Shown here: positions 12,001 through 21,000 of the stretch, piece after piece
How positions within the stretch are numbered: position 1 is the first letter of the stretch
Layout of the letters: the number at the start of each line of letters is the position of its first letter
Assembly (NCBI GenBank): GCA_000969725.1
Contig: JXSR01S033880.1
Strand: one strand, 5' to 3'
DNA length: 22,555 nucleotides
Origin: Ophiothrix spiculata
Taxonomy: Eukaryota; Echinodermata; Ophiuroidea; Amphilepidida; Ophiotrichidae
Position numbers and translations under genes: made by a program
The notes under the pieces: model-generated
The model's database searches: none
What the model was told of the DNA's origin: nothing
The model's input: the letters and a program-made list of their open reading frames with translations, nothing else

Positions 12001-15000
12001 GGGTCTATCGACAGGAGCATGACGCGTGCCAACATATGGGAGTGCCCCCAAAATCATTCAAGCCCTAATTAGACTTGTCATGTTTAATCTTTGAGTAATC
12101 ATCCAATCCTTTCTATGTGCACTGAATTCTGACCAGCTGAGTTCCTTTGTAGTATAAATAAAGCCTATGGTCTATGTGCGCAAAAAATTGACCTTGTTAG
12201 TATTTCACTAATGCTTACCAAACTAAGTAAATACTTATGAAGCTTTGTGTGTCCAAATCAGGCAAATGATCAATCGCAAGCTTCATAACTAATATGGTCA
12301 AATAAGAATCAAAGGTTCTTTGCAATTTATGTTTGCAATTTTCTCGGTATTAGGCAAAAACAAAAAACAAGTTTGTTTCCTGTGCGCCGCGCGCATTTCG
12401 TTTTGGCGTCATTATTTGCGCATTTCATTTTTTTATTTGAAATTTTAGAAAACGAAAATCAAAATAGCCAATTTGATAAAAATAACGAGGAAAATCGCAA
12501 TATATTTACTAAAAAAGTGTTTTCTTTTCAACAAAAACTTGGAACTGGACAGGTTTCTTACTGCAAAAATCATCACCCATGCGGATTTTCAATCAAAATT
12601 TGCCTTAGCACCTCTTAAACAATAGAAAAAAAAAAGAAATAAAATAAAAAACCGCATTTAGCATTTAGGTTTTTTGACCACCGACAGGAAACAAACTTTT
12701 TTTTTTGCCTTAGGTGTGTATTTTATTAATGCTTACGAAAAAATCACAGCCAAAAAATGGAACTGTTGGTTCTTTTAAGCTACAAAAATGTCAAACTTAC
12801 AAAAGTACATAGGCTAATTTGGAAGCTTTTTCAGTTTATGTTTTAGTGAAATACACCAGAGGTCTGAAAACCTCTAAGGTTCAACACTAGGAAATGCCTT
12901 TCCTATACTTTTATATGGTAAAAGGGGCATTTTTGAGCGTGTTTTTCTCATATTTAGAAATCTTAGATGAACAAACGGGCATTGTAGGGTTAAAGTATGA
13001 CATGTATTCTTCAATTAGTGTGATTTTCATATTATGGTTACCTGGAAAATTATATCGAAAATTTGCGTCGAAGTTAATGAGACCATACTGCCCTCATTTT
13101 GTCTTGTTTTCGTTCTCAAAATCTTGTTTTGGGGGCGTTTACGGCGAATCACTCTCGCGGAATAATGTTTGACGGCTTCTCAATTAAAATGTCAAAAAAT
13201 GAAACAAGATACTTCAATTTAACGATGCAATATGAAATGTCATATTTTATTACACATCTTAGCCCAATTTCAAGCTTTTTAGAGTAGGTTCTTTGGATGC
13301 CCCGTGAGCAAATAGTCCGCCTAATTGACACGGCTTGCTTTTTAGTAGCTATTTAGTGGTGTGTAACCTCTAAACCTATTTAAAGAAAAGTCGATATATG
13401 CATAAAATAAATCATTTGTTATAACTTTAACCAAAAGCCATTTAGATTTATCAAATATTTACTTTTACTGATCAAAAATGTGAATAGAAGATGTTAATTT
13501 TGAATACCTTCTGTAGTTTGTGGTGTAAACTCATATGCACCTGTGCATGCACATGTACTAAACAACAAAATACCCAGGGGGGGGGGGTGGTTGGAGGCAG
13601 TCAAGTATAATGTTCTAAGCAGGCGAGACCACAGTTTTTCAAAACATCCCCATAATGGGTGATTTTTTTCTGAAGCCAAAATATGCCCTTTTTTGCCAAT
13701 TCACACCCTAAATGGGGATTTTATCGTTTTCACACTAGGGATGAAAAAAACTGCCCCATTTCTTGAAAAAGGCTGTGTCACCTGATTCATCCTTCAATCC
13801 TAAAAATAACCCTAATCCACCTTTTCTTGGTCATACCTGCTTACAATATTATACTTGACTGCCCCAGTGATCCTGTGACATTTTGAAGAAAATATTGATT
13901 GAGAATTGCCACATGTGTTCTTATTTGACTTTTCTGTGTTGATAGGTCTTTTGATTAATTTGAAGAAAGTGCTTATTCTGTTATACATACGATGTATTTG
14001 ACCTATATTGTCAATTGTAGCTACACATGAATAACTTTGCAGGTTGTACCAAAATTTTTTGGTACTTAAAACTTTAAAAAGTTTTTGTTTCATTAACTGA
14101 AGTTAATTTAATAATTAATCAATGAATATGAATAATCCCTCTGAGCGTGTCCTCATTTGTCTTGTTGTTATGGTCTTTGTCAGAGTCTATTTTATTTTTA
14201 CTTATTGCGTTGAAATTTTGACCTAACTAGCTAGCTGTTTCTTTTTATATATAATGCATTCTGTACATGTTTTTAGGTGTGGGCTACTTTTTGGCCTTCT
14301 TGGCTCTCAAGCTCATTCCTCCATTTGTCATTCTCTATATTTTACTGTTATATCAGTGGTCATATTTTATTATTGTAAATTCTAGTGGAAAATTAATTTG
14401 AAATTCAACTTGGACATTAACACTTCTGTCAACTTTATCTTGACCTTATAGTTCTCTACAAAGTGGAGAGGAAGAGGTTGACCCCCTTATCCATGTCAAC
14501 AGGGATACATGTGGCCTAGAGGTTTAACTTCCTGATTTTAATATATGTCATTTAGGCACATGGGTTCAAATCTGTTGAGTAGCTTGTGAAGTATCTACAT
14601 GTGCTCTTGTTGACCCAGGTCTCAATGCTGGGAAAAAACAGACCTGCGGAGAAGGATGTGGTGATATCCTCACTGCAAATATAACAAAAACTGTTGCATC
14701 TTGTTTATTTTGCAGGAAGCAGAAAATGCTGAGACAGAAGCAAAAGCTGGGGATGATATTGCAAAGTTACGCAGACTTGAAAGGCATTTTAGGAACGAGG
14801 TCATCAGGTAAGCTATTATTGAAGTCATTAAGTATTGGATGCAACAAATGCGTGGAGTAAACAAGCGTATCACCTAATGTAGTATGAAAGACTTATCTTT
14901 TCACGCAAGTGACGCTGCGTCAAACAACCAATCAAGATATGCGCAGTGCATTTTCGTTGTCGATGCATGGTCGCGCTCACTCTCATCATACGTTTGTAGG

Positions 15001-18000
15001 AAATTAATGATTTCAATAATAGTTAAACTCTTTATATACTGTATGCATCATATCCTATTGACTCTTTGTTTGCATGGTTCGCAATTTGCAGGTCCATCTG
15101 TCTTGAGAGTGAATTTGTGGCTGCTTTAATGCATCTATATGCTACTTGCCTGGAATGTATGAAAATTATGGGTACAAAATTGAGACTGCGTTTAGCTGCG
15201 TATGCTCCAAACTGCACACATATTTGACCTCACGATTGAGGCTCTTCCAGCAAATGACGGATCTGTGCAAAGGGCGCATAGGCCAACCAAAAATTATTTG
15301 GACACTAAACAAAATTCCAAAGTGCAGGGCCTGATGTTTATAAATGCAACCATTACTCTGTACTTTTGTTTATATTCTCAAATGAAGTATCGTTTTGCCT
15401 TGGGTCGGTAATCAGTGTGCACAAAAGAGTTAATCTAGAGTCCAGATTATAGTTAGTCTTGGACTATGTTCTGGTTGTAAAATAATTTCATTGTTTAAAA
15501 ACAGATAAATAAATTACAAATTATAAAAAAGTCCAAAACTTTAAAGAAGTACACTAGTTGCAGTATGTGTTTCCCAATATTTGTGAACATTAATAGCAAT
15601 CATTTTGTGCTTGAATTAACATTTGGGGTATTTCATAAAAGAAGACTTCTGATATATAACATTGATGTATTCTGGATTCTGGAATATGTGATGGCCTACA
15701 AGTGGCATACATTTTGCCATTACATTGAAGCATGGCCTTTCATCCAATTAGTAGTTTTTATCAATTAAGACTTATATAGCTTTACCAATCCTTAAGCCAG
15801 TATTTATTTGTATTCCCTGACAAATTTGATTAGGCCCAAAATCTAGCAGATAGAGAAGAATACAAAATGAATTTTTTTGTTATTTATTATCCATTCTATC
15901 AGGCTGAAAAGAGAAATTGCCAGATCTACAAAAATGTGGGAAAAGAAATTTGCTGTGATGCAGAAGAGGTGAGTCAGTTATTTTGATCCAATTCTTAAAA
16001 AAATAAATGGAAAAATCTGTGTTCTTATTTGAGCAACATTTGTAGCATGTTATTGCAACCAATAGGACTGTGGAATTGATCCATTGGCTTGTTCCTAAAT
16101 TTTACAAGCACATCTGACAAGGTTGGGAATTAAGCAGTTTAAATTGTTGATGTCATAGCAAAAATGAGCACACACTACTCAGTACTGCATTTCAAGTAGC
16201 TTGAACTTATGATTGAATCCTGATGTTTTCTGTAACTACACATAAAAAAATGGTAGAGGTTTCATTACCAATTTAATTCACTTTACATAAGTGTGGATTT
16301 GTTGAAATGGAACAGTCAATTGAATTTGATGCTACCATTGCAACAATTGTGACCATCTTGAAATGTTTGTTGGTTATGTATCCAAATTGCCATTTTTTAT
16401 GGAAATTACTTTCAGTTTTGCACAGTGAATCTATGGGTGTGTTCCCATTGCTAATGTAGGGTTAGACCCTGGATCCTGACCCAGCATCGAGTCCACATTG
16501 ATTCGTGTTCCCACTGTACTGTTAATCCTAGGTCAAACTCCCTATTGACTGAATGCTAGGTCGAGTCCACTTACCCGGATGTTGCAATTGACAAACACGG
16601 TCTATCTGACTCGCTAGCTAGCATTTATGCACCAGAATCAGTTTATGATTTATCGGACATATTCTTATTGTATTATTTATATTTTAAGGTATATTTTAGC
16701 TGCAGTTTTTTTAATGATGAACATAATATATAATCACATTGAAATACATCATACGTGGACTTTCACTCAAATGTGAAAATGTATTTTACCATTACATGTG
16801 TACGGAGAATCAGACAGCTTTGTTATGAGGAAATCGCCGCCACGTATCATGCATGTCTTCCGCTACGTGAGCCCGGCCGGCCGGCCCGTGTATGCCTACC
16901 CATGATGCAGTACAAACTGTTCATGTTTCTATAGCTTACTGTGACTCAAAAGTCATAAGGACTATCATAGCATTTGCAAAGAGAATCATATATAATTCTA
17001 AATGCAATTTTGATCAAATTCTCTGTCCCTAAGAACAGCAGTTTTGACTATCAAACACCTTTCATACATGTATACTTTATGTTTACTGTATACGACCGTC
17101 ACATTGTTTACATAATTTATTTAACCCTACATTAAATGTGTGTGTAGTGTTCCCACTGGGCTTGACCCTACATCGAGACTACCTAATTTTGGTAGTCTCG
17201 ACCCCACATCGAGACCACATTGTTAATGTAGGATCGAGACCACATATAACGTGTTCCCACTGTGTTTAATGTGGATTCAGATCTAGGGTCGTGGACTCGA
17301 TGTAGGATCAAAGACTTCAGTGGGAACATGCTCTATGTATAGTAGTGTAATCGGACAATATCTGCTTTATCATACTTTTGCTCTAACCTCCCTCAGATAT
17401 TTGCTCTAACCTCCCTCATATTGCCGTTTTTAATATTGGGACACCAGATACGCACTTTGTCTTCTGCGTTATGTTATTTTGCTCAATTTGCCATGGTGAG
17501 TTGTGCCTGTTTCGGTGTCTTTGTAGTTTTGATGTACTATTTTATATATTGTTTTGCTTTGTACAGCGCTCTGAAAACATGTTGTAGGGCGCTCTACCAA
17601 GTATTTTATATTGTCATTAAAAAAACTAATGCAAAAGTGTTAAATTTCATTCCACTTTTCCCCTCAGTATGTATGCATTGAAAGATGAGAGTTACATAAG
17701 GCAGACGTTACAGAAGCAAGCAGCCACTTTGCATCATGCTTCCGTGTCATACTCCGTAAGTATACAAAAACTGTTGTCACTGAAGTAATGGAATTTGGTT
17801 TTGTGCAGCTAGTGTAAAAATACTTTTTGAGAAAGGCTTTTACGACGGGGATTCATAACAATTGGTTGATTTTAACGGTTTCTAAATATTTGTCCGAAGA
17901 AGTCAGAGCTACTCTTGACGAAAGCTTGACAGTTCAAAACTTGTTTGTCCTGAAGAAGTCAGAGCTACTCCTGACGAAAGCTTGACAGTTCAAAACTTGT

Positions 18001-21000
18001 CTGACGGCGAACCCGTTAAAATCTACCAATTGAAAATACTTTGTCAATAAAAAACATTCAACCAAAAAAAGGTTTATCATTATTGCTGATAATGAATAAT
18101 TATCTTTTTTTTCTAAAGTCAACTTGTCCTTGACTATAGAAGAAGCCAATACAAACAGTAATTCTTTCAACTCAAAATATACCTGACAGACAAATATTTT
18201 GCATATTTAAAATTTCACCATTTTTCAAGCTTGCACTTTCTGTTCTGATGTTGCTGGTAATGATCGACTGATGAGCCTGATCACAAAGTCAAAAAAGTAA
18301 TGATGTGGCTGGTGTTTGTACAATATGCTTACAATGTTGAGTGATTAACTGAGGTGATACATAACAACTTAACTCAATAAATTTGTGTATAGGTTTTTAC
18401 TAGTTTTCAAGTTTTTTTTTGCCAAAGCTTTTGAAATGTAAATAAGCAAATAGAATCATGATAATAAACAGTTTCATCAAAGGTCTAGCTAGGTTAGGCT
18501 GTTCAGGATAAAGCTTCAACTCAGGGAACCATCATAAGTATTGCATTGCTATTGATAATTTTTCACTTTTATACTATTTCTCGTGTTCTCTATCTACTAC
18601 TAACAATTATACCATCAACTTTTCAGTCTCGTTCTTCGTCAGTTTCTCCTGATGTCTTGAGTCATTTTCTTACTGATAAGGTATCTTGGTGTGACCCCTA
18701 CATGCTTGTGTGACCCTGCTTCATCGCCATTTTGATGTGACCCATATACAGGTGTGACCCTGCTGCATTATCATCCAAGCTCAGCTTGTTGTAAATAAAA
18801 ACATTTGTGCTTCATCTTGGTGGTTTTTTGAGGTTTTTTTAATTAATATCATTGCCGCTACTGACTGTTATTGTAAGTTATTTTAAAAATGTGCTTGAAA
18901 CATTTAATAGGTCTATCGTAAGTTAGTGGTGTAGAGCTTTTCCTTTTAAGCCATTTTACCAAAATTTTCTTTTTAAAAAGAGAAACTTGCATAACATGAA
19001 CTTGAATGTAAGAGAGTCTTATCCGAAATTATATTTATGTTCTTCTATCAAAGTAATAATAAATAGTAAGCGATTAAAAGAAAAGTAAGAAGATATTTCC
19101 AAATGATTTTTATTTTTTGCAATTGCAACTAATAACTATTAACCTAACCCTTAAGTCAAAATACGTCATAGACGCGGGTCACATATGGGAACCGAATTGC
19201 TGCCCAGGCAGCAACTCAATGGTTGTTTGCTAATGGCTTGATTCGCTTGGGACGCGAGAGGTCTTTGGTTCAAATCCCGGAGAACACATTTTTTTGCTAT
19301 GATGTAGTAAATGTAAGTTAGAAAATGGACTAACCCTCAAGTCAGGGTTAGGGTTTATCTTCCAAGGATTCAAAATAGACCATATTAACAGGTTATCTGT
19401 TATATCCTATCCCCTTATAACAAACAAACATGAATTTAAAGTGTTGTCACTTTATTTAATGTCCTGAAGTTTACTTTATGCCTAGTTTCGTCTATCTGTA
19501 AATTTCAGTTTATATGACTTTTTAAAGATTTAATTCCTTTTCTACATCCCCTTTCATCATCTTCACTCTTTTATTTAACCTCATCAAAGCAATATATTGT
19601 TATGTTTCCTCCAAAATATGTCTACCTAATGCAGTGGTCACAACCCGTCGACGCATGTGCTGTCTGCGTGCAAAAACGTAGGCAAAATTGTGCAACACAT
19701 ATGTTGTAGGTACCGACTCCATACGAATTTGGGCATGACGTAGCAGATTTAGTGCATGAGGAACTTTCTCTGTGTGCTGGCTATGTTTTGGCTACCGAAT
19801 AAACATGCTCATAATAATGACTCCATATGAATTTATATATACTCAGGCACGAGGTAGTAGTTTTAGTACATGAGGAAGTTTCTCTGTGTGCTGGCTATAT
19901 GTTCGGGGTACCGATTAAACATGCTTGTAATGACACATGACGGGTTGTGACCATTTCATAAGACAGGGCAGTTTCATTACAGTAAAATTCCTATAGAAAA
20001 TATGTTCCTACAAAGTTAAAACCAGCATCAAAGTAAAGTATCTAATGCAGCTACTGTACAGTTACTCTACCTCACTATAGCAGAGTCCACTCTGTAGAAA
20101 CGAGGGAGATTTTAAAATGTCTTACTTTTGAAGAGAGTGCATGGAATTGAATGTTTAGTTGCTGTCATGAGTGTCTTGTGAAAATGGTTTAAGGGGGGAA
20201 AGCACATCACTCATTATTGCATTTTTGCAAATTTATTTTGTACCATAACTTTTGAACAAAGAGCTTAAAGTTAATAAAAGTATACATTTCCAGAAAGGAA
20301 TTTTTACAAGGAACATGATGGTGATGTTGATTTTTGACCAAAAATCACATTTTTTGAGAAAATCACGAAAAACACATTTTTTTGCCATTTGGGTTTCCAA
20401 CCAAGCTAAAAATAACATTTTTTGAAAAAATGACCTAGGAATGGGTATTTTAATTTTAAACACCCACTCGCATGTTGCGTCTTTTTTACTTTTTTGGATT
20501 TTGGCCAATTTTTTGATTTTCATCCCAAATAAGGTCAAAAAATGGCCAAAAATGGAAAAAAGTGAATTTTTGACCTTATTTGGCATGAAAATCAAAAAAT
20601 TGACCAAAATCCAAAAAAGTAAAAAAGACGCAACATGCGAGTGAGTGTTTAGAATTGAAATACCCATTCCTAGGTCATTTTTTCAAAAAATGATATTTTT
20701 AGCTTGGTTGGAAACCCAAATGGCCAAAAAATGTGTTTTTCGTGATTTTCTCAAAAAATGTGATTTTTGGTTAAAAATCAACATCACCATCATGTTCCTT
20801 GTGAAAATTCCTTTCTGGAAATGTATACTTTTATTAACTTTAAGCACTTTGTTCAAAAGTTATGGTACAAAATAAATTTGCAAAAATGCAATAATGAGTG
20901 ATGTGCTTTCCCCCCTTAATGAATAAAAGGCAGATGGTTCTGGCACACAAAAATCACTAAACTATATCATAATTTCTTGGATGATGTAAATATTAAACAT

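Noticed and set aside
19340..19360. Telomere-like GGGTTAGGGTTT
   Set aside because: Fewer than three units, so not evidence of an interstitial telomeric repeat.
20233..20875. Open frames of up to 144 codons on both strands
   Set aside because: They are mirror readings of the two arms of the foldback element, Lys/Phe/Ile-rich and without a protein-like pattern; the strand symmetry is a consequence of the palindrome.
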